A DNA stretch of 64,000 nt. Origin: Pacificoceanicola onchidii (GTDB lineage: Bacteria; Pseudomonadota; Alphaproteobacteria; Rhodobacterales; Rhodobacteraceae). A program made the position numbers and the translations under genes. Where the stretch lies: the NCBI RefSeq assembly GCF_004804335.1, contig NZ_SRXY01000003.1, forward strand, positions 434,001 to 498,000, read 5' to 3'. Below, piece by piece: positions 27,982 through 36,742 of the stretch (the stretch's first letter is position 1; each line of letters opens with the position of its first letter). The notes beneath the pieces were generated by a model, which worked only from the letters and a program-made list of their open reading frames with translations, was not told where the DNA came from and ran no database searches.

Positions 27982-27998
27982 CTGACTTATTTAGTCAA
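27982..27998. promoter_or_regulatory. IscR-like palindrome over a -35 element before the DUF1289 gene
   Basis: CTGACTTATTTAGTCAA matches 16 of 17 positions of YYGACTRWWWYAGTCRR. On the minus strand it reads TTGACT at the -35 position, then 17 bp, then TAGGTA as a possible -10, pointing to the DUF1289 gene. This is a typical repressor layout. Confidence 0.65.
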
Positions 27999-28057
27999 GA
28001 ATTCAAGTGTCGCACCCAACCTCGGCCCGATCGAAGATCTCCGGCTCCTGGCGGAGG

Positions 28058-28801
28058 TTATTTGAACGCCTTGCAGGGGTCTTCCCGCTCGGCAGGCGGG
28101 ACGATTTTGATCTCGTCAAACGGTACGCCGCCGTCAGATTCGGCAAAGGCGATGGCGTGGGTTGTGACGTTTGGTGCGGCATGCGCGATCATTGCCGGGA
28201 TTCCCCAATCCGTGCGGGCGTGGCCGTTGCCGGTGATCACTGCAACGGGCGGCCCGTAGGCCTCCAAAGCTTCAAGCGCCGCGCGCGCAAAGACCGCGTC
28301 GCGGTAGCGCTGAACGGCAATCATGCCACCCATCATTTCGCGCGGCATGGCCTCGCAATGGGCGTTGAACTGCAACTCGACCCGCGCAGCGTGCTGTTCC
28401 TCTGGCAAAGCCTCGTCCAGACCAAAGTCTGCCGCATCAGGACCGAAAAGCGCAGCGGCGCCATCGCTGAAGACGCTACGCACGGCCTCGCGGGGGGCGG
28501 CTGCTCCGATAATCCGGGCGTCGCCGAGGGCATCGAAGATTGGCTTGTACAGCTCAAACCGGCTCCAGCCGCTCGCCTCCCAAGCCGCTTCGATTTGGCT
28601 CCGGTCCGCATCCGCCTTTGCGGCTTCCTCTTGCGTGAGCATTTCGAAGACCACTGCACTCGGCCCGAGCGCTTCGAGCGCCGCGGCCTGTCCAATGTGT
28701 GCATTACGGTTGTCGTGCACTTCGCCAAGGATGACGATGTCGGCACCTGAATTTGCGAAAACCGGGGAGGACAGCAGGGCAAGGGCAAGAAAGAGACGCA
28801 T
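28058..28801 (-). CDS. ChaN-family haem-binding-type protein
   Basis: 247 residues with a signal peptide (MRLFLALALLSSPVFA). The ChaN family core begins at ADIVILGEVHDNRNAH and continues with VVFEMLTQEEA. The characterised ChaN is an iron-regulated haem-binding lipoprotein; here no lipobox is seen, so it is probably soluble in the periplasm. Candidate haem ligands are His in GEVHDN and HARTDW. It closes the iron-related block of this window. Confidence 0.82.
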   Translation of the reverse strand: MRLFLALALLSSPVFANSGADIVILGEVHDNRNAHIGQAAALEALGPSAVVFEMLTQEEAAKADADRSQIEAAWEASGWSRFELYKPIFDALGDARIIGAAAPREAVRSVFSDGAAALFGPDAADFGLDEALPEEQHAARVELQFNAHCEAMPREMMGGMIAVQRYRDAVFARAALEALEAYGPPVAVITGNGHARTDWGIPAMIAHAAPNVTTHAIAFAESDGGVPFDEIKIVPPAEREDPCKAFK

Positions 28802-29221
28802 GGATTTTCCAATCAGGCAGACGCAACGTGCTTCAGGATACAGCGCGCATCGGACAACGGTGGAGTGGAAACTGACGAAATCCAGCCAAAAGCGCGGGGC
28901 AGGGGACCGATCACCTCGACCGAAAGCCCTTTCGCTTGGCAACGCCTTGAGACCGCAGTTTAAACGGGTAGGTCGTGTTGGTGTCCCGGATCTTGATCCG
29001 TTGGATGCGCGTCGCAATGTGATCTGTTTTATTGCGACCTGACGGCGATGTCTTAGGATGCAGAAAAGCAAGTTTGGGAGGGCTTTCGACACTGGTGCAG
29101 TCCGGTCCGCATTTTCGGGAACAAAGGGCGACCTATTCTTTGGGGTATGAGGCCCCATCCGAAAGCTAGGATGATTTTCGCGGCTGATGCTGTCAAACGT
29201 CAGTTCAGGAAGGAGAGATTC
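28802..29221. other. 420-bp region without a convincing gene
   Basis: Divergent spacer between chaN (minus) and the SUOX-like gene (plus). It contains a 14-bp perfect palindrome at 28987-29000 (CGGATC TT GATCCG) and an inverted repeat with 8-base arms GTCGCAAT / ATTGCGAC at 29011-29038 around a 12-base spacer. The minus strand of 28900-29010 looks weakly coding without a start. No tRNA or protein can be supported. Confidence 0.4.
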
Positions 29222-29734
29222 ATGAACCTGAGTTTTATCGGTACGTCGTTGGCATTGGCAGCCGGCATTTTCGCGGGTTCCTTGTCCGCGAACTCCCTGC
29301 CGAACCCGACCGGCCCTGTTGTGCTTTCGGTGACGGGGGCGATTGAAAGGATCAACGGAGAGGCTGCTGCATCCTTTGATATGGCGTTGCTTCACAGTTT
29401 GGAGCAAAGCGAAATCACCACTGATACGATCTGGACGCCGGGCACGCATCAGTTCTCAGGCGTTCTGCTCAAAACACTGCTTAAAGAGGTTGGCGCAAGC
29501 GGGAGCCGCGTCACCGCTTTTGCAATCAATGACTATAGCGTGGTCATACCAATTTCCGACGCCACGGACGCCGGTCCAATTGTTGCTTTTGCCATGGATG
29601 GGCAACCCATGTCGCGCCGGGAAAAAGGGCCGCTGTGGATCATCTATCCCTATTCCAGCGGGTCGGAGTACCGAACCGAGGTGATCTATGCGCGCAGCAT
29701 CTGGCAACTCAATCGGCTTCATATCGAGGAATAA
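29222..29734 (+). CDS. Periplasmic SUOX-like (molybdopterin-binding fold) protein without the Cys ligand
   Basis: 170 residues with a signal peptide (LSFIGTSLALAAGIFAGSLSA). The body resembles the sulfite-oxidase-type cofactor domain (WTPGTHQFSGVLLKTLLKEVGA, WIIYPYSSGSEYRTEVIYARSIWQL). There is no cysteine anywhere, so the Mo-coordinating Cys of true sulfite oxidases is missing; it is probably a sensory or binding protein. AGGAAGGAGAG precedes the chosen ATG. The chemoreceptor gene that follows is convergent to it. Confidence 0.7.
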   Translation: MNLSFIGTSLALAAGIFAGSLSANSLPNPTGPVVLSVTGAIERINGEAAASFDMALLHSLEQSEITTDTIWTPGTHQFSGVLLKTLLKEVGASGSRVTAFAINDYSVVIPISDATDAGPIVAFAMDGQPMSRREKGPLWIIYPYSSGSEYRTEVIYARSIWQLNRLHIEE

Positions 29735-29799
29735 CGGCGCTTGGCTGCTGACATGCATCGAGAGCAAGGCCGCGCGATTAGCGGAACGCCGAATTGGCG

Positions 29800-31866
29800 C
29801 TATGCGGCTTCGTCCTTGTTGATCAGTTCGATGTCCGCGTCATAGCGAAATTTTTCAACAAGACCTTTGAGTTTTTCACCCTGTTCAAGCAGAGCCGTGT
29901 TGATCGCGCTGGTGTCCTGGAACATTGCGGCGTTCTTTTGGGTCGTTTGGTCGAGTTCGGTCACGGCGACGTTGATTTCCGAAAGGCTCTGGCGCTGCTC
30001 CTGGGCGAGATCCGCAATTGTGCTGATTTGTTCTGTAACCCCGTCAACGGCGGCGACGATGTCATCGAGCGCCGAACCGGTCCGGTTGACGAGGTGCACA
30101 CCATGTTTGACTTTTTCTCCCGAAGACGTGATCAGCAGGCCAATCTGTCCCGCCGCATCAGCGGTACGCCGGGCCAGAGCCTGAACTTCGGACGCCACTA
30201 CCGCAAAACCGCTGCCCGCTTCGCCCGCGCGCGCCGCTTCAACTCCGGCGTTCAAGGCTAGCAGGTTGGTTTGAAACGCGATGTCGTCGATGAGATCGAT
30301 GATCCTTGCGATTTCTTCGGCCGAGTCGTCTATTGCTGTCATCGCCTGGACTGTCTCGGACACCACATCCGCACCGGCGCGCGCCTTGTCGATTGCGCTT
30401 TCGCCTGCAGAGTTTGCGCTTTGTGCTCCTGCTGTCGTGGTCCGCAAGTTGCTAGTCACCTGTTTCAGGGCGGAGGCTGTCTGCTCCAGTGTCGAGGCAG
30501 AGTTCTCTGTGCGGCTGGACAGATCATCAGCGGATTCGGAAAGATCCTTGGCCCGGTCTGTCACGGCGCCCGCAACGCCGGCAATCTCTGAAATCAGTTC
30601 GTTGAGGCCGTTGGCCGCCGCATTGAAGTCGGTCACAAGCTGTGCATACCCGTCGCCCAGGTCCCGGGTTATCCGCGTATCCAGAGCGCCATCCGCAAGC
30701 CCGCGCAACGCCTTGGCCAAATGTTTGACAACGTCCTCCTGCGCAGCTTGCCGCGCGAACTGCTCGTCGCGCAGCGTTTCTGCTTCGACAAGGCCATCCC
30801 GAAACACGGTCAAAGCAGCTGCCATTTCGCCGATTTCGCCGCCTTCTTTTAACGAGTCCAACGTGACGGAAGTGTCCCCCTGGGCCAGGGTGCGCATGCG
30901 CTCGGTGACCCTGTGCAGCGCCTTGGTCAGCCTTGCGCCCAATAGCCATGCCATCAGTGCGCTCAGTATGACAGCAACCGCTGCCGCGCCGATCGCAAGA
31001 TTTGTCATTTCCTTGGAAATTGTCATGGCGCTCCCCTTGGGAACAAGGAGGTTTGCAACCGCGACAGGGCTGCCGGAGTAATCATTGATCAAAAACTGAG
31101 CCTGCGCAAAAACGTCACCGCCCAGTTCCACTGTGCTGCGCGCCGGCTGCGTGTTCAGAACGCCGGCAACCTGCTCAGGCGTCAAGAGCGCGGGACCGTC
31201 GTAGTTGCCAGTGATGCGCACTTCCGTTTTGTCTGCGGTTTCGAAAACTTCAATGCTGTCATCAGGGAGGAAGTATACTTCGATCTGCGCATCGCTGCCT
31301 TCGATCAACTCGTTCATCAGTGCCGTGTCAAATCGAAGACCGATTTCCACGGTGCCAAGATGCTCGTCGTCGTCCGTGACGGGCGCAATGCCGCGAATGC
31401 CGAGCCCCGCTCGCCCGCGCTCAAGGCCTGAGAGAGACATACTTCCTGCATTGGCTTCGACAACCATGGGGCGAAAGGCAGACAGATCGTCCCCATGTTT
31501 CTTGGGATTGTGAACACGCAAAATCGAAATGGCCTCAGGAGAATGGAATTGAAACTGCGCGACGCCGGTCGCGGCTTCCAGGGCGGCGAACTCCTTGACG
31601 AAAAGCCGGTGCAACCCCTTGGTGTCCCCCTTTTCCACGGCCCTTTGCACCCGAGGAATTGCAGCAATGGTCTGGGCCATGGACAGGGCTGTGAAAATCC
31701 GGGAATCAAGACCTTCCTGAAAACGCACCTGCATTTGAGAAACCTGCTGATCGCTGCCTCCTGCGATGAGTTTTTGCATGCCGAGGTACAATGGTGCCGA
31801 GACCAGCGCGACGGACACGATGGAGGAGACAAGTATGGCAAGGATGATGCGCAGTTTGAGCGACAT
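29800..31866 (-). CDS. Methyl-accepting chemotaxis protein
   Basis: 688-residue chemoreceptor. Transmembrane segments are near 8-28 and 290-312, enclosing a ~260-residue periplasmic sensor (Cache-like). A HAMP domain follows ([20 protein letters not shown]), then the signalling domain whose hairpin tip reads [21 protein letters not shown]. It has no C-terminal CheR-docking pentapeptide. The ligand is unknown. It is a single-gene unit, minus strand, in the inner membrane. Confidence 0.94.
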   Translation of the reverse strand: MSLKLRIILAILVSSIVSVALVSAPLYLGMQKLIAGGSDQQVSQMQVRFQEGLDSRIFTALSMAQTIAAIPRVQRAVEKGDTKGLHRLFVKEFAALEAATGVAQFQFHSPEAISILRVHNPKKHGDDLSAFRPMVVEANAGSMSLSGLERGRAGLGIRGIAPVTDDDEHLGTVEIGLRFDTALMNELIEGSDAQIEVYFLPDDSIEVFETADKTEVRITGNYDGPALLTPEQVAGVLNTQPARSTVELGGDVFAQAQFLINDYSGSPVAVANLLVPKGSAMTISKEMTNLAIGAAAVAVILSALMAWLLGARLTKALHRVTERMRTLAQGDTSVTLDSLKEGGEIGEMAAALTVFRDGLVEAETLRDEQFARQAAQEDVVKHLAKALRGLADGALDTRITRDLGDGYAQLVTDFNAAANGLNELISEIAGVAGAVTDRAKDLSESADDLSSRTENSASTLEQTASALKQVTSNLRTTTAGAQSANSAGESAIDKARAGADVVSETVQAMTAIDDSAEEIARIIDLIDDIAFQTNLLALNAGVEAARAGEAGSGFAVVASEVQALARRTADAAGQIGLLITSSGEKVKHGVHLVNRTGSALDDIVAAVDGVTEQISTIADLAQEQRQSLSEINVAVTELDQTTQKNAAMFQDTSAINTALLEQGEKLKGLVEKFRYDADIELINKDEAA

Positions 31867-32102
31867 TCAGAAGCACTCCGGAAACAGTTTGAACCGGGGT
31901 AGCGTCTGAAGGCTTGCGTTTGAGTAAATTCGGCTTTGTCGGTTTCTCGGTTTTTTAACGAAAACTTGAATCCCCGTCGAGTGGACTCTCTGGGTGTGCT
32001 GTCTAAATTATTGATATTGAATATTTTTCTTTGGACTTCACGCGTACGGCCAAGCCCCGGATCACCACAACAATTGTTTGCGATTTCCAGTGCGATGCGC
32101 GC
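31867..32102. other. 236-bp AT-rich intergenic region
   Basis: Holds the chemoreceptor promoter (minus strand) and the end of the VWA gene. A T-rich stretch near 32005-32040 is more AT-rich than its surroundings. No RNA or protein gene is recognised. Confidence 0.4.
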
Positions 32103-33287
32103 CTATTGGCTCAGAAGCTTCATGCCTCTGTCGATCCCGTCCAGAGTCATCGGCACCATGCGATCATCAAATATCTCGCGGATCAGCCCGATGCTTTGCG
32201 TGTAGCTCCAATGGCGCTCCGGCACCGGATTGAGCCAGAGATGATCCCCCCATTGCTGGCGTGCGCGCTCAAGCCAAACCTGTCCCGCTTCCGCGTTCCA
32301 ATGCTCATTGGCGCCTCCGGGGTAAGCAATCTCATAAGGGCTCATGCTGGCATCTCCGACAAAGATGCATTTGTAGTCCGGCCCGTAGGTGTTCAGCACC
32401 TCCCAAGTCGGCGTTTGCTGATCCCACCGTCGTCGGTTGTCCCGCCAGACACCCTCATAGAGACAATTGTGAAAGTAGTAATACTCAAGGTGTTTGAACT
32501 CTGCCTTTGCAGCGGAAAACAACTCTTCGACCAGCTTGATGAACGGGTCCATGGAGCCGCCAACATCCAGAAACAGAAGCACTTTTACCGCATTGCGCCG
32601 CTCCGGGCGGGTCTTGACGTCAAGATAGCCGTGTTCCGCCGTAGCGCGGATGGTCCCGTCGAGATCCAGCTCTTCGTCGGCCCCGTCACGCGCCCAGCGA
32701 CGCAGGCGTTTCAGCGCAACCTTGATGTTGCGCGTCCCGAGCTCGATGCTGTCGTCGAGATTGCGGAATTCGCGCTTGTCCCAAACCTTCACGGCGCGCT
32801 TATGGCGGCTCTTGTCCTGCCCGATGCGCACGCCTTCGGGGTTGTACCCATAAGCGCCGAAAGGGGATGTCCCGGCGGTGCCGATCCACTTGTTCCCGCC
32901 CTGATGGCGCCCTTCCTGCTCCTTGAGGCGGTCCTTGAGCGTCTCCATCAGCTTGTCAAAACCGCCAAGCGCCTCGATCTCGGCCATCTCTTCAGGGCTG
33001 AGCATCTTCTCCGCCTGCTTGCGCAGCCAGTCTTCCGGCAAGTTGACGGCCTCCAGAACCTGCTCGGCACTGATCGCTTCAAGCCCGCTGAATGTCTGCG
33101 AAAACGCGCGGTCAAAGCGGTCCAGATGCCGCTCATCCTTGACCATGGCGCTGCGCGCCAGGAAATAGAAGGCCTCCACGTCATAGGTGGCCATCCCGGC
33201 CTTCAGCGCTTCAAGAAACGTGAGGTATTCTCGCAAGCTGACAGGCACGCCACCTTTGCGCAGGTTTTCGAAGAATGGCACAAACAT
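32103..33287 (-). CDS. VWA-domain protein, CoxE-like
   Basis: 394 residues starting at ATG 33287 (FVPFFENLRKGGVPVSLREYLTFLEAL is the usual CoxE-like start); a GTG at 33296 would add three residues. The VWA metal site reads DVGGSMDPF near 240, with Gly in place of the middle Ser of DxSxS. Such proteins work with MoxR-type AAA+ ATPases in cofactor insertion or complex remodelling. The likely partner MoxR gene is 4.7 kb away at 37961, not adjacent. Confidence 0.88.
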   Translation of the reverse strand: MFVPFFENLRKGGVPVSLREYLTFLEALKAGMATYDVEAFYFLARSAMVKDERHLDRFDRAFSQTFSGLEAISAEQVLEAVNLPEDWLRKQAEKMLSPEEMAEIEALGGFDKLMETLKDRLKEQEGRHQGGNKWIGTAGTSPFGAYGYNPEGVRIGQDKSRHKRAVKVWDKREFRNLDDSIELGTRNIKVALKRLRRWARDGADEELDLDGTIRATAEHGYLDVKTRPERRNAVKVLLFLDVGGSMDPFIKLVEELFSAAKAEFKHLEYYYFHNCLYEGVWRDNRRRWDQQTPTWEVLNTYGPDYKCIFVGDASMSPYEIAYPGGANEHWNAEAGQVWLERARQQWGDHLWLNPVPERHWSYTQSIGLIREIFDDRMVPMTLDGIDRGMKLLSQ

Positions 33288-33336
33288 GCCCCACACCTAG
33301 CCGCGCAACGGGTCGGAACACAAGCGCGGCTTTGCG

Positions 33337-33417
33337 TCTTCTTTGGGCGAAAAATACCTCGGGGAGTCCGAAGGACGGGGCAGGGCCCCATCCAAAATTT
33401 TGTCCCGGCAAAATTTT
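33337..33417 (-). repeat. Intergenic hairpin repeat, family A, copy 2
   Basis: Minus-strand copy. Read on that strand: CTGCCCC, hairpin GTCC-TTC-GGAC, CTCCCCGAGG, TATTTTT, then CAAAGAAG. It is extended by a second inverted repeat, AAAATTTTG / CAAAATTTT, at 33394-33417. It points towards the VWA gene, ending about 50 bp before its start. Confidence 0.75.
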
Positions 33418-33431
33418 CGCTCTTGAGAAAG

Positions 33432-33599
33432 TCAGGCGGCGAGTTTCTCGATCGCAATCGTCAGGGCCAGACCGACAACCGCAAACAGGATCATGTAGAC
33501 GACCACATATTGCGCGATGTCGAGCTTGTTGCCTTTGCGGCGGGCGGCTGTGATGCCGCCCAGCACGGCCCCGACAAGGGCGAGAAAGATCACGATCAT
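33432..33599 (-). CDS. Small membrane protein, 55 aa
   Basis: Sequence begins MIVIFLALVGAVLGGI, then a basic loop (RRKGNKLD) and a second hydrophobic segment (VVVYMILFAVVGLALTIAI), giving a two-helix hairpin with the loop probably in the cytosol. The ATG overlaps the stop of the DUF2927 gene by 4 bp, so it is translationally coupled to that lipoprotein. Function unknown; it is short and easily missed. Confidence 0.7.
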   Translation of the reverse strand: MIVIFLALVGAVLGGITAARRKGNKLDIAQYVVVYMILFAVVGLALTIAIEKLAA

Positions 33600-34984
33600 A
33601 GCGCGCTGCGGCTCCGTCTGAGGGGGCTGAGCGAGCCGATCTCACGCAGTTTGGCCCGAACCGCCCAGTCCGAGCCGAACCCGTAACGTGCCCAGCCAAG
33701 ACTGTCCAGACGCACCTGACGCCCTTCGCTGACCTGCCCGGACATCTCCAGCGCCTCGGCGCGCAACATCATCAGCGTTGCCAGGAGCGCCGCGTTCTCG
33801 TGCCGCGCAGCGGTGCCGAGATGGGCGGACAAGAGGTAAAGCGCGTCTTCGGGACGGTTTGCGCTGATCGCATAAGCCGCCAGTTGCGAGGCCACGTAGG
33901 CGCGGTGCAGCCGGGTTTCTTCGGAGGTGCCAAAGAAGCGCTGCGCGAGGACAAACTGATCCTGAGCGGCTTCGGGGTCGACACTCTGCAGCAGACGTCC
34001 CATGGCATAGTGCGAGAAGGCCCGGCGGTGATCGCGCCATCCCATGGCACTGGCCACGTTCAGCGCTTCATTGGCGGCCACGCGGCGTTCTGACGGGCCG
34101 GCACCGGGGCCAAGCGCGGTCTGAACCGCTTCGATCCAGACGCGCGGCGTTTTGGTGACGCGCCGCGGCGCGCCGTTCTGACCGGCCGGATTGATCCGCG
34201 CGAGGATGCCCGGCAGGCGGTCTGCCACTTCGTTGCGCGACATGCCATTGCGCAGTGCCGGATCGTAATAGGCGCGCAGGATCAGCATATCAAAGCCGGT
34301 CAGCACGGTGTGCACATTGTCATCGTTGAAAACCGAATCCGGCAGGCGATAAAGATCGTTGAGGGGGCCAAGCGCCTGTGCCAGTTCTTCATGCAGGCAG
34401 TCGCGCGCCTCTTGTGGGCTGGAATCGTTGGGCAGGAAAATCGCCAGCCGCTCGCGGCTTTTGAGACGCGACCAGCTCACACGGGTCGAGCGCCGCGCTG
34501 CGCCGTATTCCTTCAGCGAGTTTACATTGGGCACCACGAAACAGGCGGCTGTCGGCAGGTGATCTCGGATTTCGGCGCGGGTGACGGCCTGGATCGTCAC
34601 GTTGGACGGGCCGCTGTCGGCGCGGGCGATGTCAATTCCGGCCTCATTGCGCAGGCGATGCAGTAAACGATTGAGATCTGCGTTCAGCGTTGGCGGCGGT
34701 GCGCCTGTGACGCGAACCCGGATTGGCCCTTCGAAACGGGTGAAAGACTGCAAGCCACGACCCGATTCCAGCGAAAACGCCAGATCGAGGAAATCGCGTG
34801 CGATGTCCGAATTCGAGGCCAGCGGGCGTGTCGGTTGCGGCACCGAGAAAGTCTTGACCGGGGGCAGGCTGCTTTCCACGGCGGCGGCGGCGCGGGTGGG
34901 TGTGTCGGACGGGGAGACCGGCATACACGCGCCAAGCAAGAGATAGAACGGGATGAGGAAACGACGGGCTCTGCTACGCATCAC
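33596..34984 (-). CDS. DUF2927 lipoprotein
   Basis: 462 residues. The N terminus has a lipobox (LLLGAC, Cys near 20), so it is membrane-anchored. The DUF2927 core contains CLHEELAQALGPLNDLY, like a degenerate zincin-type HExxx site (HEELAQ); protease activity is not shown. The C-terminal half looks like TPR-like helical repeats (RAYVASQLAAYAISANRPEDALYLL). It overlaps the genes on both sides by 4 bp. Confidence 0.82.
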   Translation of the reverse strand: MMRSRARRFLIPFYLLLGACMPVSPSDTPTRAAAAVESSLPPVKTFSVPQPTRPLASNSDIARDFLDLAFSLESGRGLQSFTRFEGPIRVRVTGAPPPTLNADLNRLLHRLRNEAGIDIARADSGPSNVTIQAVTRAEIRDHLPTAACFVVPNVNSLKEYGAARRSTRVSWSRLKSRERLAIFLPNDSSPQEARDCLHEELAQALGPLNDLYRLPDSVFNDDNVHTVLTGFDMLILRAYYDPALRNGMSRNEVADRLPGILARINPAGQNGAPRRVTKTPRVWIEAVQTALGPGAGPSERRVAANEALNVASAMGWRDHRRAFSHYAMGRLLQSVDPEAAQDQFVLAQRFFGTSEETRLHRAYVASQLAAYAISANRPEDALYLLSAHLGTAARHENAALLATLMMLRAEALEMSGQVSEGRQVRLDSLGWARYGFGSDWAVRAKLREIGSLSPLRRSRSAL

Positions 34985-35436
34985 GACCTCTGATACTTGA
35001 TGAAGGGCGTGACGGTGCCGATACGGTCATAGAGCTGCCGTGCGGTGTGGTTGAACTCCTGCGTCATCCAGTAGACCGAGGGCGCACCGGCCTTGTCGGC
35101 TGCGGCATAGACGGCTTCGATCAACGCGCGCCCAACACCGCGTCCGCGGGCAAAGGGGTCGGCATAAAGGTCCTGCAGGTAGCAGACGTTTTCGATCTTC
35201 CAGCCATGACGGTGAAAGACGTAATGCACCAGACCGACAAGCTTGCCGTCCAGTTCGGCCACGAGGCCGTGAAAATCCTGTGGGTCGTTCCCCAGTAGAC
35301 GGGCAAAGGAGGATTGATACACCTCTTCGCTCACGCTGCTTTCGTAGAACGTCAGATACTCCGTCCACAGCGCACGCCATTGCTCTTCGTCTTCGCCACG
35401 CAAAGCGCGGACGACCACGTCATTCGTTTGGGACAT
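34981..35436 (-). CDS. GNAT-family N-acetyltransferase
   Basis: 151 residues. The acetyl-CoA loop appears as ADPFARGRGVGRALIEAVY near 90-108 (RGxGxGRxL pattern), and the ending QLYDRIGTVTPFIKYQ is typical of the group that acetylates small amines. Substrate unknown. It is the first gene of a unit with the DUF2927 lipoprotein and the 55-aa membrane protein. Confidence 0.9.
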   Translation of the reverse strand: MSQTNDVVVRALRGEDEEQWRALWTEYLTFYESSVSEEVYQSSFARLLGNDPQDFHGLVAELDGKLVGLVHYVFHRHGWKIENVCYLQDLYADPFARGRGVGRALIEAVYAAADKAGAPSVYWMTQEFNHTARQLYDRIGTVTPFIKYQRS

Positions 35437-35793
35437 TAAGAAGCCTGCCTGCTCGTTGTTTTACTCGGATGCTCAAGTCATCCGGTGTTTTTCTGTCCTC
35501 TGTTTGGGAACTATAGGGCAAAAAAAGGGTATCTGCACAGAGGCGGCTTGGTGCAGAGTCCATTTTTTTAACGAATTGTTATCATTCGGGGGAATATTAT
35601 ATTTTTCAGGTGCTTACCCTGTGCATAGCTGCAACAATCGTACGCTTTTCGGGTGATTGTTCGCCTGTGAAACAGGGCCAATTTGCGGCTCCGCGCCGCC
35701 TAATTGTCGCTTTTGCGTGTACAGTTTCTTGACCTGTTCGCCATATAGGTAAATTTGACGTTAAGTCACCCGTTTGGCGGGTATCACCCGGTT
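35437..35793. other. 357-bp AT-rich region without a gene
   Basis: Lies upstream of the GNAT gene and downstream of the AEC gene. Inverted repeats are seen: CTGCAC / GTGCAG around 35530-35560, CGAAT / ATTCG near 35571-35590, and GCGGC / GCCGC near 35683-35697. A TTGACC at about 35730 and TAAATT at about 35750 resemble a plus-strand promoter with nothing behind it. A small RNA is possible but not supported. Confidence 0.35.
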
Positions 35794-36696
35794 TCAAGCC
35801 AATGCAGAGAGCGAAATCAGCGACAGAAGACTGGTCCAGATGATCACCGGCGCAATGGTGTCCGTGCGCACGCCATGCAGCATCGCCAGCGCAAAAGCCA
35901 TTGCACCGGAAGGCCCAGCGGCGTTCAGCAAGAACATCTGGCTCCAGTTGCCCGGTTGCGGAAAGATCAGCAGCGCGGCCCAGACCAATGCCGGGAAGGC
36001 CAGCAGCTTGATGGCGCTCATGCCCATCACGGTCCCGTTGGGAACCATGCTGTGCCCGGAGAGGATCACGCCAAGTGCAAACAGTGTCAGGGGTGCCGCG
36101 CCAGCCCCCGCAAAATCCATGGCCGTCAGAAATGGCTCCGGTGTTGTGATCCCAACCAGATTGACGGCTGCGCCCAGGGCAATGGCAATCAACACCGGGT
36201 TTGACCCGACGCGCGAGAGTGATTGCGCGAGGTTGGCCTGACGGTTGGCCATCAGGTCCGTGGAAATGATGAAGAAGGCGAAGGTGACAGAGGCATCCCA
36301 AGCCACGGCGGCGGTGATGGGCAAAGCTGCGGCCTCACCATAGATGAGGAAAGAGATCGGCCAGATATAGAGCAGAGAGTTCACGAACACCGTGGTCATG
36401 GCCAGCAACCAGGCTTCGAGCGGCTCGCGCTCAAAGACCGACAGCGCGACCCAGCGCGCCAAAACGAAGACAACTCCCTGGCAGACCGCGTAGAGCCCCA
36501 GAGCACCAAAGGCGAAGGCCTCGAAGTCCACGCTTGCCATCAGCGGGTAGATCAGCGCCGGTTGCAGCACCAGAAAGGCCACCCGGTTAATGGCAGCGGC
36601 CTCATCCCGGCTGACCTTGCCCGCCCGACCCAGCAGGAAGCCGAGGGCCAGAACGGAAAATACCGGAAGGATGTCATGGGTGAGGATCTGCAGCAT
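35794..36696 (-). CDS. AEC-family (auxin efflux carrier) transporter
   Basis: 300-residue inner-membrane protein with about ten hydrophobic segments in two halves (first: ILPVFSVLALGFLLGRAGK, with INRVAFLVLQPALIYPLM typical of AEC). In bacteria these carry malonate, malate or other organic acids. No neighbouring enzyme points to a substrate. Its start is 46 bp from the end of the downstream-oriented peroxidase gene. Confidence 0.9.
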   Translation of the reverse strand: MLQILTHDILPVFSVLALGFLLGRAGKVSRDEAAAINRVAFLVLQPALIYPLMASVDFEAFAFGALGLYAVCQGVVFVLARWVALSVFEREPLEAWLLAMTTVFVNSLLYIWPISFLIYGEAAALPITAAVAWDASVTFAFFIISTDLMANRQANLAQSLSRVGSNPVLIAIALGAAVNLVGITTPEPFLTAMDFAGAGAAPLTLFALGVILSGHSMVPNGTVMGMSAIKLLAFPALVWAALLIFPQPGNWSQMFLLNAAGPSGAMAFALAMLHGVRTDTIAPVIIWTSLLSLISLSALA

Positions 36697-36742
36697 GGGC
36701 CTTGCAGACCACGCTCCTGCGCGGCGCGCAAGGGGGGGGCTG

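Noticed and set aside
32261-32853. Plus-strand frames inside the VWA gene
   Set aside because: Shadow frames lacking start context and domains.
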